The notes: generated by a model from the letters alone, not told the origin. DNA of 64,000 nt from Salinimicrobium flavum (GCF_042684505.1 NZ_JBHULT010000005.1:62001-126000), one strand, 5' to 3'; counted from the stretch's first letter, positions 26,749-35,442 are shown. Program-made: numbers and translations.

Positions 26749-28113
26749 CTAGCTTACAAACGCACTATAACCCGTGATCGCCCTTCCCACTATTAGAGAG
26801 TTGATCTCTTTAGTTCCTTCATAGCTGTAAATAGCTTCGGCATCGGCGACGAAACGGGCTACGTCATATTCCAGCAGGATCCCATTGCCACCCATCACTT
26901 CGCGGGCGCGGCTCACCACATCCCGCATGCGCATGCTACAGAAAACCTTTGCCAGCGAAGCGTGTTCATCTTTTAACAGGCCTTGGTCCTGCAATTCAGA
27001 AAGTCTGAAACAAAGGGTTTGCATCGCAGTTAAATTAGAGATCATTTCTACCAGGTGATCCTGGATCAATTGGTAGGAAGCGATAGGCCTCCCAAACTGT
27101 TCTCTTTTCTTGGTGTACTTCAAAGCACTTTCATAGGCACCCCGGGCACAGCCCACAGCCTGCCAGGCGACTCCCGCCCGGGTCATTCTCAAAACATTCG
27201 CAGTATCCTTAAAGGAATCGGCTTTTTTGAGCCGGTCACTTTCGGGAACTTTACAATCAGTAAGGGTGATGAGGGCGTTCTGCACTATTCTGAGTGCCAT
27301 CTTATCTTCCATTTTTTCGGCCTTGAAGCCCGGGTTCTCTTTGCGTACCAAAAAGCCCTTCACATCGTTAGTTGCTTCATCTCTCGCCCAGATCACGATC
27401 ACATCGGCAAAAGTGGCGTTCCCTATCCATTTTTTCTGCCCGTTGAGCACCCAGTTCTCTCCATCAAAACTACAGGTAGTTTCGAGTCCGCCGGCCACCC
27501 CGCTTCCCACATTGGGTTCGGTGAGTCCAAAGGCCCCGATTTTTTCCAGTTTCTGCATCTGCGGCAGCCATTCTTCTTTTTGGGCTTCACTTCCGCAGAG
27601 ATAAATGGAACCCATGGCCAGCCCGCTGTGCACACCGAAAAAAGTGGAGATGGAAACATCCACCCTGGCGATCTCCTGCGCAATGATACCCTCCATAAGA
27701 AAAGGCAGGTTGGGACAACCATAACCTTCATAGGGAATTCCGGCAATATTCAGTTTTTTGAACATTTCGATCACCTCAAAAGGAAATTTTGCCCTGTTCC
27801 AGTGATCATTGATCAAGGGTCGCACCTCGTCCTCCATAAGAGTACGTACTTTAAGCTGCAAATCGCGCTGCTCAGGCGTGAGTTTGAGATCAAGGTTGTA
27901 GAAATCCCCGTCAATGGGAGGGAGGTCGTGCTGACCTTTACGACGCTTGGTCTTGAGCATTTTCATCAAACCTTTTAACTGATTTTCATCCAGATTTCCG
28001 AGGGTTTTCATGGCTTCAGCGAGATCAATCTGCTTATTGATCTTTGCGAGTTGGTCCAGGTCTATATTCTTTAAAAGGTTGATCGTATTCTTAACTTTTC
28101 CGAAGAAGGCCAT
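26749..28113 (-). CDS. acyl-CoA dehydrogenase (glutaryl-CoA dehydrogenase-like)
   Basis: 454 residues. A Bacteroidota-type N-terminal extension of about 65 residues precedes the ACAD core. The core shows the strand GAFGLTEPNVGSG, the FAD region WVLNGQKKWIGNA, and the C-terminal helix with MGGNGILLEYDVARF. The catalytic base Glu sits in YSYEGTKEINSLIVGRAITG. This layout is nearest to glutaryl-CoA or other short-chain acyl-CoA dehydrogenases. FAD-dependent, cytosolic. Single gene, no CoA-ligase or ETF genes nearby. A 307-codon antisense frame is a shadow. Confidence 0.9.
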   Translation of the reverse strand: MAFFGKVKNTINLLKNIDLDQLAKINKQIDLAEAMKTLGNLDENQLKGLMKMLKTKRRKGQHDLPPIDGDFYNLDLKLTPEQRDLQLKVRTLMEDEVRPLINDHWNRAKFPFEVIEMFKKLNIAGIPYEGYGCPNLPFLMEGIIAQEIARVDVSISTFFGVHSGLAMGSIYLCGSEAQKEEWLPQMQKLEKIGAFGLTEPNVGSGVAGGLETTCSFDGENWVLNGQKKWIGNATFADVIVIWARDEATNDVKGFLVRKENPGFKAEKMEDKMALRIVQNALITLTDCKVPESDRLKKADSFKDTANVLRMTRAGVAWQAVGCARGAYESALKYTKKREQFGRPIASYQLIQDHLVEMISNLTAMQTLCFRLSELQDQGLLKDEHASLAKVFCSMRMRDVVSRAREVMGGNGILLEYDVARFVADAEAIYSYEGTKEINSLIVGRAITGYSAFVS

Positions 28114-28198
28114 ATTTCAAGGGTTTTCCTAAAAATAAGGATTAAAGGAAAGGCAGGTTGTTAAAGCTTTCTCAAAGCATGGCAGGTTAAATACAGAG

Positions 28199-28216
28199 AC
28201 CGCCGGAAGGGGCGGT
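28199..28216. repeat. hairpin ACCGCC-GGAAGG-GGCGGT
   Basis: Six-bp GC-rich inverted repeat just after the 3' end of the DUF3857 gene. A second, weaker pairing (ACCTTT...AAAGGT, 28220-28241) lies next to it. Together they could terminate transcription on the minus strand; no T-run. Confidence 0.5.
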
Positions 28217-28241
28217 TCTACCTTTCAGAAGTGGTAAAAGG

Positions 28242-30833
28242 TTAATCCATCACCGCAACAGGAACCTCTTCGGGAAAAATATTTTCTTCGGGCTCCACAT
28301 CTTTCTTTCGGGTCCTGGTAAAGGTCTCTTCTACTCTTGTTGAGTAAAGAAGGTAAGGAATGAAGATCACGCAGCGAATTCCCATCTTTGAAAGCTCAAA
28401 ATAAATGTCCTGTCTCTCGGGACCAGCAAAAGCTTCAGGATGTAAAGCGAAAGACGCAAAGGAAATAAGGGCTGAGAAGACAAAACTGCTTCCATAAAGA
28501 ATGATCATCATCCTTGGCGCGATGGTTCGGCGTTTGAGAAAGAGCACCAGAACGAGTAGAGAAAAAACAAGAAGCACAGAATGAAGGGCCAATTCGGCAC
28601 CGAGCAATAATCCCATAGTAATCGTGTCTGAAGAGGAGAAGAGGGATAACCATATAGAACTTGAAAAGTAATTTCCGCTCAACAGCTGACTAATAAAAAC
28701 AAAAGGGGTAAAGAACAGTCCTATTCCTAAAAGGATCAGCCATCCTCCAATCTTGCGCTCATGCTTTGCCTTTACTTTGGTGGGAAGATCATAATTCTTG
28801 TAAATGATATAACTTAGGATACCAACACCAGCCATCAATAACAACATGAAAAGGACTGCCGTCCAGCTGGTAGAATTGGCCTCAGCCGCTCCCGCTACTC
28901 TTGAATTGTAGGTTAGAAAATAATGCAGATCTTCCTGCAGTTTGGTATGATCTGCAAGGAATTGTTTCACATCCTCGGCGGCCACATGATCTTTTAAAGC
29001 CTTATAGCGGTGGGTGATCTCCAGGGTTGCGTTTTTATATCTAATATCGAGATCCCAGTTGAAGTAGTCATTCTTTACACTCCTTTTTTCGTTATTTATA
29101 TTCCAGGCCTTAGGAACATAAACCACCGTCTTATGAACAAAGTCCAGGCTATTATTCAGAAAGTAGGGCATTTTTCGGTCTGCAGCTTTCTCCGGGTAAA
29201 GAAAATCTTCCATGCTAAGGGGGTAGAACTGTGCCTGGATCACATCCCGGTTGCCCGCTGTTTTGGTCCAGAGGCTGTCAATGCGGTATTTCTCGAAAAC
29301 CTTAAATTCATTCCTCTCCCTGTTGTCTTGAAAGCTCATTTGTCCCTCTGCCTTGATGCCCGGGTACAGCGAACTGTAAAAGGAGGTGAAATCTTTTTGT
29401 ATGGACTGCAGACTTGTCCCCATGAAAGCTATTCTTCTGCTGTCTGCAGCGTCACCCCGATATATGGTTTCCACGATAAGATCTGCGCCTCCCCCAATGT
29501 CATCAAGCTCAAAAGTTTCGGTAATAGTTGAACTGGTAGTTTCATATTCAGGAAGAGGGGTTAGTCCTGTGGTTCCCGGTTTTAATACCAATCCATATTT
29601 GTAATCGGGGAAACTGATGTCTTCAAGCTCTCCACCTTGCTCACTGATTGTAGGGTCGATATATTTTACGCCTTTACTCCCCATGTCGATCTGCACTACA
29701 CAATGATCAAAAGCATTTGGGGAAGGAAAACGCATAGTTAAATTTGGACCATTATAAGAATGTACCAACATAGGATAAGCATTGATCCCCTGGCTTTGCA
29801 AAATTTCACTCAGCAGAAAAGATTTGTCTTTGCAGTCACCGTATCGTCTTTGTAATACTTCGGAAGGCCCGCTTGGAATATGAGAATTGACCCCGCTCTC
29901 GAAGCCCAGGTAACGAACTTCATCCTGAACGAAACGGATGGCATTTTCGATGAACTCCTTATCGTTTTCTGAATTGGGGAGCAACTTTTTTACTTCATTT
30001 CCCAATTGATGCCGCTCTATTTCCCGGAGGGTAAAGGTGTTCACAAAAAGATCATTGACTTCCTCCCACGAATCAAACTGGGTAATCTCTACTGCCGGAG
30101 AATCTTCGTACCAGGACGGGGTATTATTCTCAAATTGTTTTGCCTTCAGCTCAAAGTCTTCCCAGGTGAATCGGGTAAATTCCGGGGTTTTATCTATTTC
30201 AGGATCTTTTGCGCCATATAATTGTTGGTAACGGAACTTTTCACCCTCAGGAACGGTGATAGACGTTCTGTGTTGATAAGCGTCAATATTGAACTCAAGC
30301 GTAAAATATTCCTGATAATTCCCGTGGTAAACAGGATTTGATCCTGCCAGGGTATAGGAATAGTCGATGATATCGTCTGCCCTGATGTCGGTGAGGTTTA
30401 CAATGATCGTTAACCGACCATCATAGAGCTTACGCTCCATGTTTGTTTCCCTCTGCACAACCTGAATTTTCCCGGGATCGAACTTGTCAATGATCTTGCC
30501 CCCGCGAATGATATTAATATTGTGGATGTCAACTTTCTGATAAGCCGGATCGAAATTGATGGAAAGATCACTCATGTCCTGTACTCCGGAACTGTTGAGG
30601 ATCTTATAAGTGAACCTTCGGTAAGATTGATCTGTACCCAGATTCTCCTGTTTGTCGGCAAGGAGGTAGTAAAATCCTGAAGCCTGATCATCGGGCAGAG
30701 CAGCATTGAGATTGGGTTGAGCTAACTGCACCCATGCAGGTTCCTGCACGTGTGAAACATTAACATGCTGTGCGGAAACAAACCCGATAAAAAAGAAAAA
30801 AAATAAAGTAAGAACAGAACGAAGAAAGAACAT
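28242..30833 (-). CDS. DUF3857/transglutaminase protein with C-terminal membrane domain (DUF2569-like)
   Basis: 863 residues: signal peptide (FFFFFIGFVSAQ), DUF3857 domain to about 200, transglutaminase-like domain at about 270-400, a beta-rich region, and a C-terminal membrane region of several helices from about 655 with a DUF2569-like HERKIGGWLILLGIGLFF start. The triad is intact: Cys334 (YGDCKDKS), His377 (FDHCVV), Asp393 (YIDPT). Many Bacteroidota have this family; its substrate is unknown. Two more DUF3857 genes occur in this window (42036 and 43984), one of which has lost its triad. Single gene. Confidence 0.85.
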   Translation of the reverse strand: MFFLRSVLTLFFFFFIGFVSAQHVNVSHVQEPAWVQLAQPNLNAALPDDQASGFYYLLADKQENLGTDQSYRRFTYKILNSSGVQDMSDLSINFDPAYQKVDIHNINIIRGGKIIDKFDPGKIQVVQRETNMERKLYDGRLTIIVNLTDIRADDIIDYSYTLAGSNPVYHGNYQEYFTLEFNIDAYQHRTSITVPEGEKFRYQQLYGAKDPEIDKTPEFTRFTWEDFELKAKQFENNTPSWYEDSPAVEITQFDSWEEVNDLFVNTFTLREIERHQLGNEVKKLLPNSENDKEFIENAIRFVQDEVRYLGFESGVNSHIPSGPSEVLQRRYGDCKDKSFLLSEILQSQGINAYPMLVHSYNGPNLTMRFPSPNAFDHCVVQIDMGSKGVKYIDPTISEQGGELEDISFPDYKYGLVLKPGTTGLTPLPEYETTSSTITETFELDDIGGGADLIVETIYRGDAADSRRIAFMGTSLQSIQKDFTSFYSSLYPGIKAEGQMSFQDNRERNEFKVFEKYRIDSLWTKTAGNRDVIQAQFYPLSMEDFLYPEKAADRKMPYFLNNSLDFVHKTVVYVPKAWNINNEKRSVKNDYFNWDLDIRYKNATLEITHRYKALKDHVAAEDVKQFLADHTKLQEDLHYFLTYNSRVAGAAEANSTSWTAVLFMLLLMAGVGILSYIIYKNYDLPTKVKAKHERKIGGWLILLGIGLFFTPFVFISQLLSGNYFSSSIWLSLFSSSDTITMGLLLGAELALHSVLLVFSLLVLVLFLKRRTIAPRMMIILYGSSFVFSALISFASFALHPEAFAGPERQDIYFELSKMGIRCVIFIPYLLYSTRVEETFTRTRKKDVEPEENIFPEEVPVAVMD

Positions 30834-30980
30834 GAGGTCAAAACATGGTTGACTTCAAATTAACTTATTTTTAACAAAATATGCAACTTTTTGCTCAAAT
30901 TAGCATAGACTCTGGTTTTTAATACCAACCGCCGAATTAAAGTACAATCTGATTCCGGAAAATATCCAAGCTGCAGAAAC

Positions 30981-31010
30981 AAAAAACCCGAAGCTTAAAC
31001 TCCGGGTTTT
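30981..31010 (-). terminator. metK terminator
   Basis: Minus-strand stem AAACCCGGAG / CTTCGGGTTT with one G-T wobble and a TTTAAG loop, followed by T-rich sequence. Located about 40 bp after metK stop; a strong intrinsic terminator. Confidence 0.85.
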
Positions 31011-31017
31011 AATAATC

Positions 31018-31050
31018 TCAATACTCAATACTCAATACTCAATACTCACT
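31018..31050. repeat. CAATACT tandem array
   Basis: About four head-to-tail 7-bp units (CTCAATA phase) between the metK stop and its terminator. It lies in the 3' untranslated part of the metK transcript. Confidence 0.7.
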
Positions 31051-31051
31051 A

Positions 31052-32311
31052 CTAACTCAATCCAAACTCCTTCTTCACTGTATCCACGTAATCAAGTTCT
31101 TCCCAGGTAAACAGGTTTACCTGGATAGATTTCTTTCCGTTATATGGGCTTTCAAAGATCTTGGTCTCTGTTCGGGGGTCTTTCCCAAAGTGACCGTAAG
31201 CTGAGGTCTCCCTGTAAATAGGATTTCTGAGGCCAAGTCTTTCTTCTATAGCCGAAGGTCTCATGTCAAAGATCTCGAGTACTTTTTTGGCGATCTCACC
31301 GTTGCTCATTTCCACCTTTTTGGTGCCGTAGGTTTCAATAAGTAAAGAAGTAGGTTCGACAACACCAATGGCATAAGATACCTGGATCAAAACCTCATCT
31401 GCCACCCCGGCAGCTACCAGGTTCTTGGCGATGTGGCGTGCGGCATAGGCTGCAGACCGGTCCACTTTACTGGGATCTTTCCCCGAAAATGCGCCCCCGC
31501 CGTGAGCCCCTTTTCCACCGTAAGTGTCAACAATGATCTTTCTTCCGGTTAGGCCGGTATCTCCGTGAGGTCCTCCAATAACAAACTTCCCGGTGGGATT
31601 GATATGATATTTTATCTTGTCATTAAAAAGTTTCTGAACATATTCCGGCAGCTGTGCCTTCACTCGCGGAATAAGGATCTCTAAAATGTCTTTTTTTATC
31701 TTGCTCAGCATACGGTTATCATCCTCATCAAACTCGTCATGTTGGGTAGAAACCACAATAGAATCTATGCGTTGCGGGATGTTATCATCGCTGTATTCAA
31801 TAGTTACCTGGCTTTTGGAATCTGGTCGCAGGTAAGGGATCTCGTCCTCTTCGCGACGCAGTTTTGCAAGTTCGATCAGGATCTTGTGAGAGATATCCAG
31901 TGCCAGTGGCATGTAATTAGAAGTTTCATTCGTGGCGTAACCAAACATCATTCCCTGGTCACCGGCTCCCTGTTCTTCCTTATTGCCACGGTCCACGCCC
32001 TGGTTGATGTCCTGGGATTGTTCGTGAATAAGAGAGATGACCCCACAGGAATCCCCGCTGAATTTGTAGGCGCCTTTGGTGTATCCAATATCGTTGATCA
32101 CGTCACGGGCAATGGTTTGCACATCAAGATAGGTGTCGCTCTTAACTTCTCCTGCCAATACAACCTGTCCCGTAGTAACCAGCGTTTCGCAGGCTACCTT
32201 GGATTCCGGGTCAAAAGCAAGGAAATTATCTAAAAGAGTGTCACTAATCTGGTCGGCAACTTTATCTGGATGGCCTTCAGAAACACTTTCTGAAGTAAAT
32301 AAATATGGCAT
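31052..32311 (-). CDS. metK: S-adenosylmethionine synthase
   Basis: 419 residues, full length for bacterial MetK. Makes S-adenosylmethionine from methionine and ATP in the cytosol. Recognisable blocks: the N-terminal ATP-binding FTSESVSEGHPDKVADQISD, the central GPHGDTGLTGRKIIVDTYGG and the GAHGGGAFSGKD loop, and the C-terminal YGHFGKD. Start ATG at 32311. The 5' leader of about 120 nt holds a TAnnTTTG box (32437-32444) and a SAM-II-like aptamer (32374-32422), which would let SAM repress its own synthesis. A terminator follows the gene. Confidence 0.97.
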   Translation of the reverse strand: MPYLFTSESVSEGHPDKVADQISDTLLDNFLAFDPESKVACETLVTTGQVVLAGEVKSDTYLDVQTIARDVINDIGYTKGAYKFSGDSCGVISLIHEQSQDINQGVDRGNKEEQGAGDQGMMFGYATNETSNYMPLALDISHKILIELAKLRREEDEIPYLRPDSKSQVTIEYSDDNIPQRIDSIVVSTQHDEFDEDDNRMLSKIKKDILEILIPRVKAQLPEYVQKLFNDKIKYHINPTGKFVIGGPHGDTGLTGRKIIVDTYGGKGAHGGGAFSGKDPSKVDRSAAYAARHIAKNLVAAGVADEVLIQVSYAIGVVEPTSLLIETYGTKKVEMSNGEIAKKVLEIFDMRPSAIEERLGLRNPIYRETSAYGHFGKDPRTETKIFESPYNGKKSIQVNLFTWEELDYVDTVKKEFGLS

Positions 32312-32373
32312 GCTTCGTTGTTTTAAAAAATTAATTTCAGAAGAAATTCGACGTGAAGCGCTAGAGGAGTTTT

Positions 32374-32422
32374 CACTGCTTTAGCATTTTTAAGGGTTGC
32401 AATCAGTCAAATTTTTCCCTGG
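32374..32422 (-). promoter_or_regulatory. SAM-II-like riboswitch upstream of metK
   Basis: On the minus strand the 5' leader reads AGGG, then an ATTTGACTGATTGCA loop, ACCC, then TTAAAAATGCTAAAGCAGTG. This matches the SAM-II (SAM-alpha) pattern as I recall it: a short P1 hairpin (AGGG/CCCT) whose loop holds UUU...GAUUGCA, followed by AAAAAUGCUAAAG. The pseudoknot strand ACTG (plus 32404-32407) pairs with CAGT (plus 32375-32378). It lies just downstream of a TACATTTG promoter box and 63 nt before the metK start. P1 is short (4 bp), so this is a strong but unverified match. Confidence 0.6.
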
Positions 32423-32436
32423 TAAATATTCAGCAG

Positions 32437-32444
32437 CAAATGTA
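32437..32444 (-). promoter_or_regulatory. TAnnTTTG promoter box of metK
   Basis: Minus-strand TACATTTG is an exact match to the Bacteroidota -7 consensus TAnnTTTG. It puts the transcription start near 32430, directly at the 5' end of the riboswitch. The -33 element is not a clear TTTG. Confidence 0.5.
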
Positions 32445-32490
32445 TAAAAAATGATCCAACCTCTGCTTTTTTTGAAGGTTTTTAATTAGT

Positions 32491-32594
32491 TGGGCGCTCC
32501 GTCTTGCCGCCGGCAAGGCGGCAGGCTTTCGCGGCTCGCTTCCCGTGGCTGTAAGGCCAAGGGAGAGCTCAGACAACCGCTCTATCCTTAGCGC
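32491..32594. repeat. GC-rich intergenic repeat-like element
   Basis: Starts TGGGCGCTCCG and contains the hairpin TGCCGCC-GGCAA-GGCGGCA (32505-32523), then GCTTTCGCGGCTCGC and ACCGCTCTATCC near its end. The GGGCG...CCGCTCTATCC layout resembles a dispersed intergenic repeat of flavobacterial genomes (memory-based). Strikingly more GC-rich than its flanks. Not coding. Confidence 0.5.
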
Positions 32595-32695
32595 AAATTC
32601 TGGGATGACAAGAAAGACCCTTTTCAGAATGCCGTTTTCAGAAGCTCCTCACCAGTTCCTGCCGATTTATGTAAATTAGCTGAAAATTTTTACAC

Positions 32696-33121
32696 ATGAA
32701 GATCCAGCTTAAAAGACTAAATAACGACTATCATTTTGAGACCGTGAACGAGCGCGGTGACGTGGTACATCTCGATAATAAAAGCGAACCCAACCCACAG
32801 GGAGCGAGCCCAATGGAATTGTTGCTTATGGGAATAGCCGGCTGCAGCGGGATAGACATCGTCATGATCCTTAAAAAACAACAGCTGGAAATGACAGGTT
32901 TTGAGATGGAGGTTGAGGGAGCCCGCGTGGAAGGCGCAATCCCCAATGTTTTCACGGGTATTCACCTCAAAATTTTTATTGACGGTGACATTCCGGCAAA
33001 TAAAGCCACACGTGCCGTCGACCTTTCTCTTGAAAAATACTGTTCTGTGGCTAAAATGCTGGAGAAAACAGCTACCATCACCTCAGAGGTCATCCTTAAC
33101 GGGAAGCCGGTAAATAATTAA
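32696..33121 (+). CDS. OsmC family peroxiredoxin-like protein
   Basis: 141 residues. Two catalytic Cys are visible, Cys50 in LLLMGIAGCSGID and Cys116 in EKYCSVAKML, positions typical of the OsmC/Ohr family. These proteins reduce organic hydroperoxides with thiols, though some subfamilies differ in substrate. Cytosolic. Followed 18 bp later by a PagL-like outer-membrane enzyme gene on the same strand. Confidence 0.92.
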   Translation: MKIQLKRLNNDYHFETVNERGDVVHLDNKSEPNPQGASPMELLLMGIAGCSGIDIVMILKKQQLEMTGFEMEVEGARVEGAIPNVFTGIHLKIFIDGDIPANKATRAVDLSLEKYCSVAKMLEKTATITSEVILNGKPVNN

Positions 33122-33139
33122 GTCCCGTTTTAATCCCCC

Positions 33140-34234
33140 ATGAGGAAAATCCTTGTTTGTGCCCTGTTACTTTCCGGGAATTGGCTATTTGGCCAGACCG
33201 GGCAAAATTTTTCTGTAGAAGCCAATTATTTCTACGGAAACATCTGGGAGCACAACCCGAATATTTCCCATTTGATAACGGCCCATCCTGAAGGAGTTCT
33301 GTTGCACTTCAACCGTAAAACCTACGGACTGCAGGCGTGGGAACGACGGTATAATTATCCGAATGTTGGATTTTCGCTCTCATACCAGGATCTCAAGAAT
33401 GAGTATTTGGGAGAAAATTTTGGGGCGTATGCGCACCTGGGGTTCTATTTTCTTAAGCGCCACCTTTTGTTAAAGGTAGGGCAGGGGCTGGCCTATACCA
33501 CCCATCCCTACGACCCTGATGATAACTACCGCAACAATGCCTACGGCTCCCGTATTTTAAGCTCCACCATCTTCACAGGAAACTTCCAGTTTGAGAACAT
33601 TATTGGCGGACTTGGGTTCCAGACAGGTTTGTCGCTGGTGCATTATTCAAATGCCGATTTTAAATCCCCTAACAGCAGTACGAATACACTGGCATTCTGT
33701 GCGGGTTTGAACTATCAGTTCGATCACGACCGGGAGGTGGTTTACGTTCCAAAAGACCCGAAAATATCCTTTTCGGAACCTGTTGGGTTCAACCTCATGC
33801 TAAGGAGCGGTGTCAACACCACGGGAGTCATAGGTTCCAAAACCTATCCTTTTTTAACCTTTACCGCTTATGCTGATAAACCGCTTAATCCTAAAAGCAC
33901 TTTGCAGGCGGGAACTGAATTCTTTTTATCACGTGCCATGGAGGAATATATTTATTATCGTTCAGTAGCCTTCCCACATGGAGAAACCACCGGGGAGGAA
34001 GATTCCAAAAGAGCCGGGATATTTTTAGGGCACCAGTTGATCTTCAGGAAATTATCTTTGATCACCCAACTGGGGTATTATATATATTTCCCCTATGAAC
34101 ACTACGCAGATAGAATATATAATCGTCTGGGACTGCAAAGGGAGATCTATAAAGACCTTTTTGGTGCTATCACTGTGAGGTCTCACGGTGCGAATGCCGA
34201 AGCGGTTGAATTCTCAATAGGCTATAAATTCTGA
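33140..34234 (+). CDS. acyloxyacyl hydrolase (PagL-like lipid A 3-O-deacylase)
   Basis: 364 residues with signal peptide (ending LFGQ) and an outer-membrane barrel. The putative catalytic His168-x-Ser170 is in LVHYSNAD, as in the PagL-type active site with its HxSN sequence. It would remove an acyl chain from lipid A in the outer membrane. Longer than PagL itself (about 170 residues), with about 150 extra C-terminal residues of barrel strands. Between the OsmC gene (18 bp) and a GIN-domain lipoprotein gene (3 bp). Confidence 0.8.
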   Translation: MRKILVCALLLSGNWLFGQTGQNFSVEANYFYGNIWEHNPNISHLITAHPEGVLLHFNRKTYGLQAWERRYNYPNVGFSLSYQDLKNEYLGENFGAYAHLGFYFLKRHLLLKVGQGLAYTTHPYDPDDNYRNNAYGSRILSSTIFTGNFQFENIIGGLGFQTGLSLVHYSNADFKSPNSSTNTLAFCAGLNYQFDHDREVVYVPKDPKISFSEPVGFNLMLRSGVNTTGVIGSKTYPFLTFTAYADKPLNPKSTLQAGTEFFLSRAMEEYIYYRSVAFPHGETTGEEDSKRAGIFLGHQLIFRKLSLITQLGYYIYFPYEHYADRIYNRLGLQREIYKDLFGAITVRSHGANAEAVEFSIGYKF

Positions 34235-34237
34235 TCT

Positions 34238-35011
34238 ATGGACAGGGCAAAAACTTTATTCATTCAAACCTGCGGCTTCCTGTTCACGCTGTTGCTGTTT
34301 ACAGGGTGCGACACAGAAGATGCTCCGGGTTGTTTTAAAGTTGCGGGAGAGATCGTGCAGCAGGAAGTGGAGCTTGATGCCTTTAATGAGATCATTGTTT
34401 ATGACAGGATCAACCTGTTCATTGAACAAGGGCATGAGCAGAAAGTTATGGTGGAAACAGGACAAAATCTTATGGATGGAATAAGTGCAGACGTGGAGAA
34501 CGGCCGTCTCAGCCTGAAGAATAAAAACCAGTGCAATCTTTTTCGTGACTATAATATTACCAATGTTTACGTCACCATCCCTGATCTTACCTGGCTTCAA
34601 AATGCCGGGAATACCGTTATAGAAAGTGTGGGGGAATTGCATTTTGAGAACATCTGGCTGCGAAGCCTCAACCAGGAAGAGGTGAAGGGGGTCTATACCA
34701 ACGGTGACTTTAGGCTTCACCTTATTTCAAAATCTGTTAGGGTGACCGGGGATGATTTTTCCAATTTCTTCCTTTCCGGAACTACAGATCATCTAAACCT
34801 TTATATCGCTGCGGGAGACGGCAGGGTAGAAGCACATGATCTTGTTGCCGGCACAGTAGAAATTCAGCACCGGGGAACGAACAAGCTCTTTGTGAATCCG
34901 TTGCAGGTGTTAAAGGGGGAAATACGAAGTACCGGGGACGTGATCTCTGTAAACCGACCACCGGTGGTAAAGATCGAAACTTTTTACACCGGGAGATTGA
35001 TCTTTGAATAA
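34238..35011 (+). CDS. GIN-domain (DUF2807) lipoprotein
   Basis: 257 residues; signal ending FTGC (Cys near 24), then a repetitive beta-rich DUF2807/head-GIN domain with short strand repeats (IIVYDRINLFIEQG, NVYVTIPDLTWLQNAG, VRVTGDDFSNFFLSG). Proteins of this fold form right-handed beta-solenoids and are surface- or periplasm-exposed; role unknown. Last gene of the OsmC-PagL-GIN string, 3 bp after the preceding stop. A palindrome begins 27 bp downstream. Confidence 0.8.
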   Translation: MDRAKTLFIQTCGFLFTLLLFTGCDTEDAPGCFKVAGEIVQQEVELDAFNEIIVYDRINLFIEQGHEQKVMVETGQNLMDGISADVENGRLSLKNKNQCNLFRDYNITNVYVTIPDLTWLQNAGNTVIESVGELHFENIWLRSLNQEEVKGVYTNGDFRLHLISKSVRVTGDDFSNFFLSGTTDHLNLYIAAGDGRVEAHDLVAGTVEIQHRGTNKLFVNPLQVLKGEIRSTGDVISVNRPPVVKIETFYTGRLIFE

Positions 35012-35037
35012 ACACCGTCCCATAATCCAGCGAAGTC

Positions 35038-35070
35038 AAACCTAACAGGTTTTTGAAACCTGTTAGGTTT
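35038..35070. repeat. palindrome AAACCTAACAGGTTT-TTG-AAACCTGTTAGGTTT
   Basis: Perfect 15-bp arms, three-base loop. Copy 1 of an AACCTAACAGG family; nearly identical to 35324-35356. Confidence 0.92.
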
Positions 35071-35193
35071 AGTGAACCAGGGCGTTGTTTCAACATCGAG
35101 TCCCAGATCATGAACCCTTTAAGATGGCACAGACTTTCAATTCGTGACGAATCGTTGTTGAGTTCTCATTCCATCCCGGTCACTTTTCCATTT

Positions 35194-35228
35194 AAACCTG
35201 CAAGGTCTTTTTTGGACCTTGTAGGTTT
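35194..35228. repeat. palindrome AAACCTGCAAGGTC...GACCTTGTAGGTTT
   Basis: 14-bp arms with one G/T wobble, seven-base loop. Related to the other three elements by the AACCT...AAGGT core. Confidence 0.88.
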
Positions 35229-35323
35229 TCAATGCATTACTCATCCCACCCCGGTCCTCCGTGAGGGAGGGAGAAATGTCCAGTTGAATTTTGTTTATTC
35301 TGATTTTTAGGAAAAAGGAGCAC

Positions 35324-35356
35324 AAACCTAACAGGTTTTCGAAACCTGTTAGGTTT
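35324..35356. repeat. palindrome AAACCTAACAGGTTT-TCG-AAACCTGTTAGGTTT
   Basis: Perfect 15-bp arms with a TCG loop; differs from 35038-35070 only in the loop. Confidence 0.92.
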
Positions 35357-35400
35357 AGTCAAACCCTACATATCCAGAAGGGAATAGTAATTTCGATTTA

Positions 35401-35429
35401 ACCTGCAAGGTTTTGAAAACCTTGCAGGT
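35401..35429. repeat. palindrome ACCTGCAAGGTTTT-G-AAAACCTTGCAGGT
   Basis: Perfect 14-bp arms and a one-base loop, immediately beyond the stop of gldA (35443). May serve as gldA terminator. Confidence 0.9.
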
Positions 35430-35442
35430 CTTGGAGAGGAAA

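Larger units (their letters stand above)
32312..32695. other. spacer: metK leader with SAM-II-like riboswitch, then a repeat element
   Basis: 384 bp between divergent metK and osmC-like genes. 32312-32444 is the metK 5' leader with riboswitch and promoter box (listed separately). 32491-32594 is a GC-rich intergenic repeat-like element. The last about 100 bp before 32696 should hold the promoter for the OsmC gene. Confidence 0.7.
35012..35442. other. spacer containing four related palindromes
   Basis: 431 bp between convergent GIN-lipoprotein and gldA genes. It holds four AACCT...AGGTT hairpins (35038-35070, 35194-35228, 35324-35356, 35401-35429). The intervening sequence has no convincing ORF. 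These are likely REP-like or bidirectional terminator elements. Confidence 0.8.

Noticed and set aside
27055..27978. 307-codon plus-strand open frame
   Set aside because: Antisense to the acyl-CoA dehydrogenase gene, whose product is clearly recognisable. The antisense translation shows no domain and is composition-driven.
31739..32233. 164-codon plus-strand frame in metK
   Set aside because: Antisense to the well-conserved metK gene.
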